Assembly (NCBI GenBank): GCA_021795215.1
Contig: JAJYPS010000006.1
Span: 1-45,376, forward strand
Reading direction: 5' to 3'
DNA from: Actinomycetes bacterium
GTDB taxonomy: Bacteria > Actinomycetota > Acidimicrobiia > Acidimicrobiales > JAKAOS01
DNA length: 45,376 nt
Shown: positions 18,177 through 27,222 of the stretch, in pieces
Numbering within the stretch: the first letter of the stretch is position 1
How the letters are laid out: every line of letters begins with the position of its first letter
Notes under the pieces: generated by a model
What the model was told of the DNA's origin: nothing
Databases searched by the model: none
The model's input: the letters and a program-made list of their open reading frames with translations, nothing else
Position numbers and translations under genes: made by a program

Positions 18177-19505
18177 ATGCACCAGCGACTCGTCCCGTCA
18201 ATTGCCGCCCTAGCAGTGGTGCTCTCGGGGTGTGCCACGACCAAAGCGCCGGCCGCCTCGAAGCCGACCACGGCCACTCCCACCAAGGCACCCACAGTAG
18301 TCACCTTCTGGGAGTCCCATAGTGCGAGCAACGAGCAAGGCCATGCGATCGCTCAGATCGTCTCCAAGTTCAATGCTGCGAACCCAGGAATACGCGTACA
18401 GATCCATGTCACACCCGCCTCGGCAAAAGCTCTGGCAGCAGTCACAGCAGGTGATCCCCCTGTGATGGCAATGATCGGGCACGCGCCGCAGTACGGCTAC
18501 GAGCGGGCGAACGCGCTGGTGAACCTGCACAAGTTCATCTACGGCAAGAACGGCTTTCCCAAGGCACAGCTCGCAGGCATCTGGCCCGGAGTCTGGAAGG
18601 CCGAGTTCACACCTTCCCACCAGCAGTTCCTCTTTCCAGTGGACGTCAAGGTGGCGGAGTACTTCTACAACGCCACTCTCTGGAAGCAGGCGGGACTGGG
18701 GGCTCCCCCCACTACTTGGGCAGCACTCGTCCACGACGCCAATGTGATCCACCAGAAGACCGGCGCGATGGGTTTGACCGCCCGCATGGACCACAACGAC
18801 TGGCTCCCGCAGTTCTACTCCAACGGGGGCCACTACTTCAAGAACGGCTCGACCACGACCTTGGACCTCAACTCGCCGGCGATGGCGACGACCATCCAAC
18901 AGCTGCTTCAGAGGGACCGAGCGCCGGGCGTTCAGACCCTCACTTCTTACACGACCGGTCTTCAGGACTTCGCTGCCGGAAAGGTGGGGATACTGGAGAA
19001 CACTGCTGACGGCTTCGAGATGGTGAGGGAGGGGGTCGGCAACAAATTCCCCGTCGGCGTCTTCGGGGCAATGCCCGGCGCCACCGGCAAGGCATACACC
19101 CTTTACCAGGGGCTCAGCTTCGTCATCTTCAGCCACTCCTCCTCGGTCCAGCAGGCAGCGGCCTGGAAGTTCATCAAGTACTTCGACTCTCCTTCGGGCC
19201 AGGCGATCTGGGCGGTCGTCGGCGGGGAGCCCCCCGTGAGCAAAGCGGACCTACCCGCAGTGAAGAAGCTCGCCGGACCGACCTGGTCTGCCAACCCGGG
19301 TCCCTACGCCGGAACTGCCGAGGCAGTCAGGGAGCTGCAGGCCGGCACGACGATCGACAAGCCGATAGGCCCCGATCAGACGGGCATCGACACGGTCGTG
19401 CAGAACGAGATCCAGAAGGTGCTCCAGAACGGTCTGCAGCCTGCTGCGGCGATGAAGGCAATGGAGAGCCAGGGCAACGCCGTTGCCTCGGGGCAGGTTC
19501 CGTGA
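18177..19505 (+). CDS. ABC sugar transporter substrate-binding lipoprotein
   Basis: Lipobox LSGC; TVVTFWESHSASNEQGHAIAQIVSKFNAANPGIRVQ...; GAAGGAG RBS; followed by two permeases. Confidence 0.9.
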   Translation: MHQRLVPSIAALAVVLSGCATTKAPAASKPTTATPTKAPTVVTFWESHSASNEQGHAIAQIVSKFNAANPGIRVQIHVTPASAKALAAVTAGDPPVMAMIGHAPQYGYERANALVNLHKFIYGKNGFPKAQLAGIWPGVWKAEFTPSHQQFLFPVDVKVAEYFYNATLWKQAGLGAPPTTWAALVHDANVIHQKTGAMGLTARMDHNDWLPQFYSNGGHYFKNGSTTTLDLNSPAMATTIQQLLQRDRAPGVQTLTSYTTGLQDFAAGKVGILENTADGFEMVREGVGNKFPVGVFGAMPGATGKAYTLYQGLSFVIFSHSSSVQQAAAWKFIKYFDSPSGQAIWAVVGGEPPVSKADLPAVKKLAGPTWSANPGPYAGTAEAVRELQAGTTIDKPIGPDQTGIDTVVQNEIQKVLQNGLQPAAAMKAMESQGNAVASGQVP

Positions 19506-19596
19506 GCCACGCGGTCAGGCGCTCGTCGCCCTTTGTCTTCTCCGCCACTACGTCGCCGGTCAAGCCGTCCCCGATCTGCCGACTTCGGGCTCTCCC

Positions 19597-20604
19597 GTGG
19601 TGAGCCCCGGCAACGTGCTGGCGAACGTGGGAGAGCTGGCTGCCACCAACGCTCTCGAACCGGTCGGTGTTGCGCCTGGAGGTAGGACGCCTTCACGGTC
19701 GTGGTGGCGAGAGACTGCGAGCGGAGTGGTGCCGGTACTTCCCGCGCTGGTAGTGCTCGGCACGTTCGTCTATGGTCCCGCAGTCCTGGTAGTGGCCATG
19801 AGCTTCTTCCACTGGAACCTGGCCGGCTTCTCCCAGTCACAGTTCGCAGGCTTGTCGCACTACCGAGCGCTGTTGAACCCGGTCTCCGGTTTCGTTCCGT
19901 CGCTCGGAGTGACGGCCTACTACGTGGGAGTGATGGTTCCGGCCACGGTGGTGATGGCGCTGCTCCTCGCGATGCTGCTGCGGGACTCCACCAAAAGGGT
20001 CAGGGGCCTGTCGTTCTTCCGAGCAGTCGTGTTCCTACCGTACGTGACGCCCAGCATCGCCACCGCAGTTATATGGGTGTTCATCTTCGATCCGCAGTTC
20101 GGACTGGCGAACGCGGCCCTGCGCCTGGTACACCTCCCCGCTGTCGGCTGGCTGTCGAGCACCCACTGGGCGCTACCCGCAGTGATGATCGACAGCATGT
20201 GGAAGCAGGTGGGGTTCTCGGTCGTGCTGTTCCTCGCAGGACTGTCCCGCATACCGACCGAGCTCATGGAAGCGGCCCGGCTGGACGGCGTGGGCCCTAC
20301 TGCAATATTCAGGCGTATCGTACTGCCCTATTTGTCACCTGTCACGCTTGCCGTCGTGATGTTGACCACCATCGCGTCGATGCAGACGTTCGGGTCGATC
20401 TACGCAATGACCGGAGGTCAGGGCGGGGGAGGAGGTGGCCCGATAGGCAGTACCACGACCACCGCCGTTTACCTGTACAAGGTGGCGTTCGTCGACTTCC
20501 ACTACGGCTTCGGTGCCACCGTGGCGGTCGCTCTCTTCGTCCTGATCCTGGGCCTGATACTCGTTCAGCGGCGCGTGGGCGAGAGACGGACGTTCTATCG
20601 ATGA
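19597..20604 (+). CDS. ABC sugar transporter permease (UgpA/MalF family)
   Basis: EAARLDGVGPTAIFRRIVLPYLSP (EAA loop); TM-rich; start uncertain (ORF opens at 19483). Confidence 0.9.
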   Translation: MVSPGNVLANVGELAATNALEPVGVAPGGRTPSRSWWRETASGVVPVLPALVVLGTFVYGPAVLVVAMSFFHWNLAGFSQSQFAGLSHYRALLNPVSGFVPSLGVTAYYVGVMVPATVVMALLLAMLLRDSTKRVRGLSFFRAVVFLPYVTPSIATAVIWVFIFDPQFGLANAALRLVHLPAVGWLSSTHWALPAVMIDSMWKQVGFSVVLFLAGLSRIPTELMEAARLDGVGPTAIFRRIVLPYLSPVTLAVVMLTTIASMQTFGSIYAMTGGQGGGGGGPIGSTTTTAVYLYKVAFVDFHYGFGATVAVALFVLILGLILVQRRVGERRTFYR

Positions 20605-21530
20605 CGATCACGAGAAGGTCAGAACCCACCGAGGGGAGGCACCGGCCCTACACGATAGGCGATGCCGCATCGGACCGTCTGCCAGGATCCTCGTTTGCGG
20701 CCGGTACACGACTCCGAGCGCACGTCGGCACCGGGGTCCGGTACATCCTTCTGACCGTCGTCGCCGCCATGTTCCTGTTCCCGATCTACTGGGCTGTGGT
20801 CGTGAGCGTGGACCACCGTTCCCAGGTGTTCACGCTGCCCCCTCACCTGGTACCTTCATTCGACCTGAACCCGATCCGGCGGGCTCTGGTCGTCCTGCCG
20901 TGGGCCAAGTACTTCCTCAACACGACCATCATCACCCTTGCCACCATCGTGTCCGTGCTCGTCACCGGGGCGCTGGCGGGGTACTCGCTCGCGCTGAGGG
21001 AGTTCCGGGGGAGGGAAGTGCTCTTCGCCGTGCTCTTGGCGGCGTTGATGGTGCCTCCCGAGGCGACCCTCATCCCGGACTACGTGATCACCGCCCGGCT
21101 GGGGCTGCTGAATACCCTCGCAGGCCAAGTCGCTCCGGTTGCCGCGAACGTGTATGCCATCTTCCTCTTCCGGCAGTTCTTCAAGACGCTTCCGCCGAGC
21201 CTGTGGGAAGCCAGTCAGTTGGATGGCGTGAGCTGGTACCGGTACCTGTCGAGGGTCGCCGTTCCGATGGCTCGCCCGGCTGTGGTGACGGTCACGCTCC
21301 TGACGTTCGCTTCCCAGTGGAGCGCCTTCGAATGGCCCCTGATCATCACCCAGGGCTCGAGAGCCCGTCCCGTGGAAGTCGCCCTTTCGTTCTTCCAGGG
21401 CTTCGACGGCACGCATTGGCGTGAGATATCCGGTGCCGCCCTGATCACAATGTTGCCGATCCTGATCGTCTTCAGCTTTGCCCACAAGTACATCGTCAAA
21501 TCAGTCGCAGGTGACACCGGTGACACATAG
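20601..21530 (+). CDS. ABC sugar transporter permease (UgpE/MalG family)
   Basis: EASQLDGVSWYRYLSRVAVPMARPAVVTV EAA loop; ATGA overlap with the upstream permease. Confidence 0.92.
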   Translation: MTITRRSEPTEGRHRPYTIGDAASDRLPGSSFAAGTRLRAHVGTGVRYILLTVVAAMFLFPIYWAVVVSVDHRSQVFTLPPHLVPSFDLNPIRRALVVLPWAKYFLNTTIITLATIVSVLVTGALAGYSLALREFRGREVLFAVLLAALMVPPEATLIPDYVITARLGLLNTLAGQVAPVAANVYAIFLFRQFFKTLPPSLWEASQLDGVSWYRYLSRVAVPMARPAVVTVTLLTFASQWSAFEWPLIITQGSRARPVEVALSFFQGFDGTHWREISGAALITMLPILIVFSFAHKYIVKSVAGDTGDT

Positions 21531-21556
21531 ATCTGCGAGAAGAGGAGGCTCCACCA

Positions 21557-22696
21557 GTGGCTCGGCTCCAAATCGAAGGTGCGGTTAAGTCGTTCGGCAG
21601 CACGCGGGCGGTCGACCGCGTGGACCTCGACGTGGCCGACGGCGAATTTGCCGTACTGCTCGGTCCGTCGGGATGCGGCAAGACGACCCTGCTACGTCTC
21701 GTCGCCGGTCTGGAGCAATTGGAGCAGGGCCGGATCCTGTTGGGGGGCCGGGATGTCAGCCAGGCGGCCCCCGCCGATCGCGACGTCGCAATGGTGTTCC
21801 AGAGGTACGCCCTTTACCCGAACATGACCGTGTTCGAGAACATCGCCTTCGGTCTGAGGGCACGGAAGATCGGAAAGTCGGAAGTCGCCCAGCGCGTCGA
21901 GCGGGTGGCGGCCGCCCTCGAGATCTCGCAGCTGCTGGGCAGACGGCCCGGGACGCTGTCCGGTGGGCAGCGTCAGCGGGTCGCGTTGGCAAGGGCGATC
22001 TCCAGGGAACCGAAGCTCTTCCTTATGGACGAGCCGCTGTCGAGCTTGGACACCAAGCTCAGGTCGACCATGCGGGCCGAGCTGAAGCGGCTGCACCATC
22101 GCCTCGGAGCGACGGTCCTGTACGTGACGCACGACCAGGTGGAGGCGATGACGATGGGCTCGAAGGTGGCGGTCCTTCGCGATGGCCGCACCGTCCAAGT
22201 CGGTTCGCCGTCCGACATCTACCATCGGCCGGCCGACGACTTCGTGGCATCCTTCGTCGGGTCGCCGCCCATGAACCTCCTCGACGGGACAGTCGTCCGG
22301 GCCGAACCGGGCATGGTCGTCGTCGGTGTCGGATCTGCTTCCCTCACCCTCTGTGGGACCGACTGGAGCGGCACCGCAAGTGGGATGGGAGTCCGGATAG
22401 GAGTCCGGCCGGAGGACCTACGCCTCGGCCCCCCGCACGACTCCCGACATCGGCTCTTGGGCGACTGTACGGTAGAGGTGTCCGAGCCGATGGGGCACGA
22501 GACTGTGCTCCACGTAAACCTGGGCGGCGACTCGCTCGTTGTCCGTACCTCCTCCGATGGCCTGCCCGAGTACGGGGAGAAGGTGCCACTCGCCATCGAC
22601 CCGGCGCGCGTGCATCTGTTCGACGTAAGCACGGGCGTAGCCGTCGGCGCCGCCACCGAAGGGTCCGTCCTCTCGCCGGTCGGGGCGGCTCGCTGA
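21557..22696 (+). CDS. ABC transporter ATPase (MalK/UgpC family)
   Basis: LLGPSGCGKTTLLRLVAGLE, LSGGQRQRVALARAISREPKLFLMDEPLSSLD, VLYVTHDQVEAMTMG; C-terminal TOBE-like region. Confidence 0.95.
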   Translation: MARLQIEGAVKSFGSTRAVDRVDLDVADGEFAVLLGPSGCGKTTLLRLVAGLEQLEQGRILLGGRDVSQAAPADRDVAMVFQRYALYPNMTVFENIAFGLRARKIGKSEVAQRVERVAAALEISQLLGRRPGTLSGGQRQRVALARAISREPKLFLMDEPLSSLDTKLRSTMRAELKRLHHRLGATVLYVTHDQVEAMTMGSKVAVLRDGRTVQVGSPSDIYHRPADDFVASFVGSPPMNLLDGTVVRAEPGMVVVGVGSASLTLCGTDWSGTASGMGVRIGVRPEDLRLGPPHDSRHRLLGDCTVEVSEPMGHETVLHVNLGGDSLVVRTSSDGLPEYGEKVPLAIDPARVHLFDVSTGVAVGAATEGSVLSPVGAAR

Positions 22697-22735
22697 CGCC
22701 CGGACTCGCTGATCCTTCCGACTCGCTGACGCCCC
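22690..22735 (+). repeat. 16-17-bp tandem repeat (3 copies of CTCGCTGA) spanning the ABC ATPase stop codon
   Basis: GCTCGCTGACGCCCGGA / CTCGCTGATCCTTCCGA / CTCGCTGACGCCCCCA; TGA at 22694, 22710, 22727. Confidence 0.75.
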
Positions 22736-22767
22736 CACTCCCGCGACGCAAATCCCCGAGCTGCCGC

Positions 22768-23916
22768 TCAGACGGCGTAGCGCTCCGCGTCGGCCTCCTT
22801 CAGGACCAGACCAAGTCCCGGCACTGACCTGTCGGGCCGCAGCGCTCCGTCCTGTGGCAGGAGGCAGCCGTCGAACAGCATGTGCTCGATCCGGACGTGG
22901 TCGTGGAAGTACTCGAGGTGACGCAGGCGCCAAGCGGCCGAACAGACGTGGGTGCTCAGTTGGGGCGCGCAGTGTGCGGAGAGGTCGATGCCCCAGGCAT
23001 CGCACAGCGCCGCGGCACGGAGGAAACCGGTGTAGCCGCCGCAACGGGTGGCGTCGGCCTGCAGGCAGTCGACCGCTTGGGACTGCAGCATCCGGCGGAA
23101 GTAGTGCTCGTCGAACCCGTACTCGCCGGCAGCCACCTGGACCGGTGGGGCGGCGGAAGCCCTCACCTCGGCCAGCCCGTCGAGGTCATCCGAGCTGACC
23201 GGCTCCTCGAACCACCGGACGTCCCACTCCGAGGCATAGCGATCGGCCCATCCGATCGCCCGCTTGACGTCGAAAGCACCGTTGGCGTCGACGAACAGTT
23301 CGACGGAGTCACCCACCGCTTCCCGGGCGGCGGACAATCGGGGCGGGTCTTCCTCCGGACGACGGCCCACTTTGAGCTTCACACGGGGAATTCCCTGTTC
23401 GGCCCACCCTCCCAGCTGGCGGGCGACCTCCGAAGGCCCGTAGGTGGTGAAACCTCCGCTGCCGTAGATCGGCACGGCGGGGTGGTATGGCCCGAGCAGC
23501 GCGCTGACCGGCAGTTCCAACAGACGGGCCTTGACGTCCCACAGGGCAACGTCCACCGCCGAGATAGCCATCGACGCCACTCCCGGTCGACCCACGTTGC
23601 GGACGGAGGCCACCATCGCCGCCCAAGATGCCCCGATGTCCGTTGCCGGCTTCCCGACGACCTGCTCCGCCAAGGTGGACCGTATGACGGTCGCGATCGC
23701 CGGGCTGCCGTAGGTGTAGCCCAGCCCTGTCACGCCCCCCGCCTTCACGTGGCAGACCACCAGAGTCGTCTTGTCCCACGCGATGGTGCCGTCGGACTCG
23801 GGGCGGTCGGTCGGGACCGTGTACACGCGGGGATCGACCGACTCCACCAGGACGTCCGCTGTTTCGGGTGTCGACCGAGCGTCTTGCAGCTTCGAGCCGG
23901 CCGCGGAGGTGCTCAA
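22768..23916 (-). CDS. Mandelate racemase/muconate lactonizing enzyme family protein (enolase superfamily)
   Basis: PRVKLKVGRRPEEDPPRLSAAREAVGDSVELFVDANGAFDVKRAIGWADRY, WFEEPVSSDDLDGLAEVR. Confidence 0.92.
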   Translation of the reverse strand: MSTSAAGSKLQDARSTPETADVLVESVDPRVYTVPTDRPESDGTIAWDKTTLVVCHVKAGGVTGLGYTYGSPAIATVIRSTLAEQVVGKPATDIGASWAAMVASVRNVGRPGVASMAISAVDVALWDVKARLLELPVSALLGPYHPAVPIYGSGGFTTYGPSEVARQLGGWAEQGIPRVKLKVGRRPEEDPPRLSAAREAVGDSVELFVDANGAFDVKRAIGWADRYASEWDVRWFEEPVSSDDLDGLAEVRASAAPPVQVAAGEYGFDEHYFRRMLQSQAVDCLQADATRCGGYTGFLRAAALCDAWGIDLSAHCAPQLSTHVCSAAWRLRHLEYFHDHVRIEHMLFDGCLLPQDGALRPDRSVPGLGLVLKEADAERYAV

Positions 23917-25697
23917 CGGTGGACGAACTCCTGCAACTTGCCCTTGAAGCCCTCTCGGACGATCTCCCTGGAGCCGCGGTCACCCTTCAGCATCGCCTTC
24001 ATCAGGGACATCGCCTGATCCTTCTCGACGTGAGGCGGAAGGGGCGGGACTTCCGGATCGGTCATCGCCTCGATGACCGTCGGCCGATCCGCCGACAGCG
24101 CCTGCTGCCAGGCTCCACGGATCATGTCGGGCTGGTCCACCTTGATTCCTCCCAGCCCCAGCATCTGGGCGTAGCCGGCGTAGGGGAACGACGGCAGGTC
24201 CTGGGAAGCTTCGAACTTCGGATCGCCCTCCATCGCCCGCATCTCCCAGGTGACCTGGTTGAGGTCGTTGTTGTGCAACACCATCACGATCAGCCGGGGA
24301 TCGGCCCACTCCTCCCAGTACTTCGAGATCGTGATCAGCTCGTTGATGCCGTTCATCTGCATCGCCCCGTCACCGACGACTGCGATCACCGGCCGCGTGG
24401 GGTGGGCGAACTTGGCGCCGATCGCGTAGGGGACCCCGGGACCCATCGTCGCCAGGTTGCCCGAGAGCGAGCCCCGCATCCCCCGCCGCATCTTGAGATC
24501 CCTCGCGTACCAGTTCGCAGCGGAGCCCGAGTCGGACGTCACTATGGCGTCCGACGGCAGCAGAGGAGACAGCTCCCAGAACATCCGCTCGGGGTTCACC
24601 GGGTTCGCTTCGAGCATCGCTCGGGACTCGGTCACCTTCCACCACTTCTCGATGCCGCTCTTGATCTCTTCCTGCCAGCTCCGGTCGGTCTTCCGGGACA
24701 GCATCGGGAGCAGCGCCGAAAGGGTCGCCTTCGCGTCGCCGACCAGGTTCACCTCCATCGGGTAGCGGATGCCGATCATGCGGCCGTCGATGTCGATCTG
24801 CACCCCACGAGCCTGTTCCCAGTCCGGCAGGAACTGGCTGTAGGGGAAGCTGGAACCCACCATCAGCAGCGTGTCGCAGCCCATCATCATGTCCCAGCTC
24901 GGCTTCGTGCCGAGCAGTCCGATGGGGCCGGTCACGATGGGGTTCTCGTCGTCGAGGACGTCCTTGCCCAGCAGCGCCTTGGCGACCCCGGCGCCAAGCA
25001 GATCGGCTGCCTGGAGCACCTCGTCTGCTGCCGAGCGCGCACCTTGGCCGACGAGGATCGCGACCTTGTTGCCCGCGTTCAGCACGTCCGCGGCTAGACC
25101 CAGCTGGCGCGCGTCGGGAACCGTCGTCGGCTGCTCCCACCCGACGTTCGACAGCGCCATCTTGAATGCGTGGGGAGGTGCTTCGTACGGCTCGTCCTGC
25201 AGGTCGGACGGCACGATGATGCAAGTCGGCGCTCGCTCCGCCAGCGCGATGCGGATTGCCCGATCGATCAGCAGCGGGAACTGCTCCGGCTCGGACGCCT
25301 GGTGGACGTACTCGTGAGCCACGTCTTTGAACAGCGACACGAGGTCCACTTCCTGCTGGTAGTGCGCTCCGATCGCCGTGCGGGAGGTCTGGCCGACGAT
25401 CGCCATCACCGGCACGTGGTCCATCTTGGCGTCGTACAGCCCGTTCAGCAGGTGGATCGCTCCGGGACCCGACGTGGCGAGGCACACGCCGACCTTCCCT
25501 GTGAACTTGGCGTAGCCGACCGCCTCGAAGGCTGCCATCTCCTCGTGTCGCGCCTGCACCAGCCGAGGCCGGTCACCCGCCCTGTTCCACGCTCCCATGA
25601 TCCCGTTGATGCCGTCGCCCGGGTAGCCGAACACATGCTCCACCCCCCACTGCTGAAGCCGCTGCACGATGAAGTCGGAGACGAGCTGCTTGCCCAT
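23913..25697 (-). CDS. Thiamine pyrophosphate-dependent enzyme (pyruvate oxidase/acetolactate synthase-like)
   Basis: VEHVFGYPGDGINGIMGAW, RHEEMAAFEAVGYAKFTGKVGVCLATSGPGAIHLLNGLYDAKMDHVPVMAIVGQ, VVGDGAMQMNGINELITISKYW; 4-nt overlap with the enolase-family gene. Confidence 0.93.
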   Translation of the reverse strand: MGKQLVSDFIVQRLQQWGVEHVFGYPGDGINGIMGAWNRAGDRPRLVQARHEEMAAFEAVGYAKFTGKVGVCLATSGPGAIHLLNGLYDAKMDHVPVMAIVGQTSRTAIGAHYQQEVDLVSLFKDVAHEYVHQASEPEQFPLLIDRAIRIALAERAPTCIIVPSDLQDEPYEAPPHAFKMALSNVGWEQPTTVPDARQLGLAADVLNAGNKVAILVGQGARSAADEVLQAADLLGAGVAKALLGKDVLDDENPIVTGPIGLLGTKPSWDMMMGCDTLLMVGSSFPYSQFLPDWEQARGVQIDIDGRMIGIRYPMEVNLVGDAKATLSALLPMLSRKTDRSWQEEIKSGIEKWWKVTESRAMLEANPVNPERMFWELSPLLPSDAIVTSDSGSAANWYARDLKMRRGMRGSLSGNLATMGPGVPYAIGAKFAHPTRPVIAVVGDGAMQMNGINELITISKYWEEWADPRLIVMVLHNNDLNQVTWEMRAMEGDPKFEASQDLPSFPYAGYAQMLGLGGIKVDQPDMIRGAWQQALSADRPTVIEAMTDPEVPPLPPHVEKDQAMSLMKAMLKGDRGSREIVREGFKGKLQEFVHR

Positions 25698-25861
25698 GGG
25701 CCCTCCTGGGTAGTCGTTCCTGGGTCGCTACCCCGGTCCCGCCCGGTTGGAACCTGAGCCGCGGCCGGTGAGCCGCGGCTGGTGAGCCAAGGATCGCCGG
25801 CTGGGTGCAGGTGACGAGACCGGGCGCTGCTCCGACCCGGTGCCGGACGCTCCGGCATGTC

Positions 25862-25940
25862 CGGTGGACGGGAGGGATGGACCGGGTAGGGATGGACCGG
25901 GAAGGGATGGACGAGGTAAGGACGAGGTAAGAACGAGTGA
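25862..25940 (+). repeat. Degenerate 15-bp tandem repeat (GGGATGGACCGGGTA-like), 3 or more copies
   Basis: gggatggaccgggtagggatggaccgggaagggatggacgaggtaaggacgaggtaag in the divergent intergenic region. Confidence 0.7.
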
Positions 25941-26121
25941 TGACGAACGGCGTGGAGCCCGGATCGGGCAGTCCGGCAAGCACCGTCGAGGACGGGAGGA
26001 CGGTTTGAACTTGGCGTCGTTGCGCCCAGCGGAGGGCAGGAAGCCCGCACCGCTCCGGCAGGGGGCGGGGAAGGCGGGAGCCCGCCCCGCGGTGGGTCGG
26101 TGGGAGGGAGCGCTGGACCAC

Positions 26122-26532
26122 ATGGTCCGGAACGTCGAGCACGGTCGGTTCGAGCGCTCCCTGTCCGGTCTCACCGCGTTCGCAGCAGTCATAACCGGAG
26201 CGGAGTTGTGGCTCGAGCACGACAGGGCCAGCTTCTGGAACCGGATGATGTGGCTGCCGGTCGCACTGACACCTCCCGTGGCGGTGTCCGCAGTGGCGGG
26301 CGTGTTCAGCCGCCGGATCGCCAAGACGGCGCTCCCGGTCACTTCCGCGCTGGTCATGTTGAACGGAGTCCAGGGCACCTACCTGCACATCAGAGGCATC
26401 TCGCATCGACCGGGCGGCTGGAAGCTGCCCCGCTACAACGCAGAGATGGGGCCTCCGGTCTTCGCGCCCCTGCTGTTCTCGATGGTCGGAGGCATGGGTC
26501 TGCTCGCGGCCCTGCTGCGGAGAGAGCGCTGA
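26122..26532 (+). CDS. Hypothetical membrane protein of the GMC oxidoreductase operon
   Basis: Hydrophobic segments; ATG at 26122 more plausible than the ORF-track start at 25840; abuts the next gene. Confidence 0.65.
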   Translation: MVRNVEHGRFERSLSGLTAFAAVITGAELWLEHDRASFWNRMMWLPVALTPPVAVSAVAGVFSRRIAKTALPVTSALVMLNGVQGTYLHIRGISHRPGGWKLPRYNAEMGPPVFAPLLFSMVGGMGLLAALLRRER

Positions 26533-27191
26533 TGCAGCAGCGCTTCCCGGGCTACGACGTGATGTCCCAGGCGCGGGAGTGGGATCCGGTGACCCAGGCC
26601 GTGGTGCAGGCGAGGTTGGGCCCCCGGCCGGCTCTCGCGTTCTTCACGCCGCCCGAGGAGGCGGTGGCCCGCCCGCTGATGAATAGGCTCTTGGAGCTGG
26701 ACGAGGGCCCGGCGGTCCCGGTGCTGGAAGGGATCGACCAGAGGCTCGCCACCGGTCAGCTCGACGGCTACAGGCAGGTGGGCATGCCTCCTGCTCCGGA
26801 GATGTGGCGCCGGTCGCTGGTCGCATTGGACGAAGCCTCCAGGGAGCGATGCGGCAGGGAGTTCGCTCTGCTGGACCGGGACTGCCAGCTGCTCGTGCTC
26901 GAAGGTGTCCGCACGGGGGGGGACTTCGGGGGAATGCCCGGGCCGGAGGTGTTCGCTGCGTGGCTGCGTTTCGGGTGCACCGAGCTGTACTCCCATCCCG
27001 ACATCTGGAACGAGATCGGCTTCGGAGGACCTGCTTATCCGCGGGGCTACAAGGCCACGTCACCCGGTATCCGGGAGCCCTGGGAGCGAGCCGACGTCGC
27101 CCCGGCGGAGGACCCGGTGCCCATCGGCGCCAGGATGGAGCAGGCCCGCAAGCGACACCTCGACGGTGTCGCCGCGAGGGCGGCGAAGTGA
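26532..27191 (+). CDS. Gluconate 2-dehydrogenase subunit 3 family protein
   Basis: FFTPPEEAVARPLMNRLLELDEGPAVPVLEGIDQRLATGQLDGYRQVGMPP...FGCTELYSHPDIWNEIGFGGPAYPRGY; located before the GMC gene. Confidence 0.8.
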   Translation: MQQRFPGYDVMSQAREWDPVTQAVVQARLGPRPALAFFTPPEEAVARPLMNRLLELDEGPAVPVLEGIDQRLATGQLDGYRQVGMPPAPEMWRRSLVALDEASRERCGREFALLDRDCQLLVLEGVRTGGDFGGMPGPEVFAAWLRFGCTELYSHPDIWNEIGFGGPAYPRGYKATSPGIREPWERADVAPAEDPVPIGARMEQARKRHLDGVAARAAK

Positions 27192-27222
27192 GCCGCTTAG
27201 CATCCTCGGGACGTTGGCGCCG

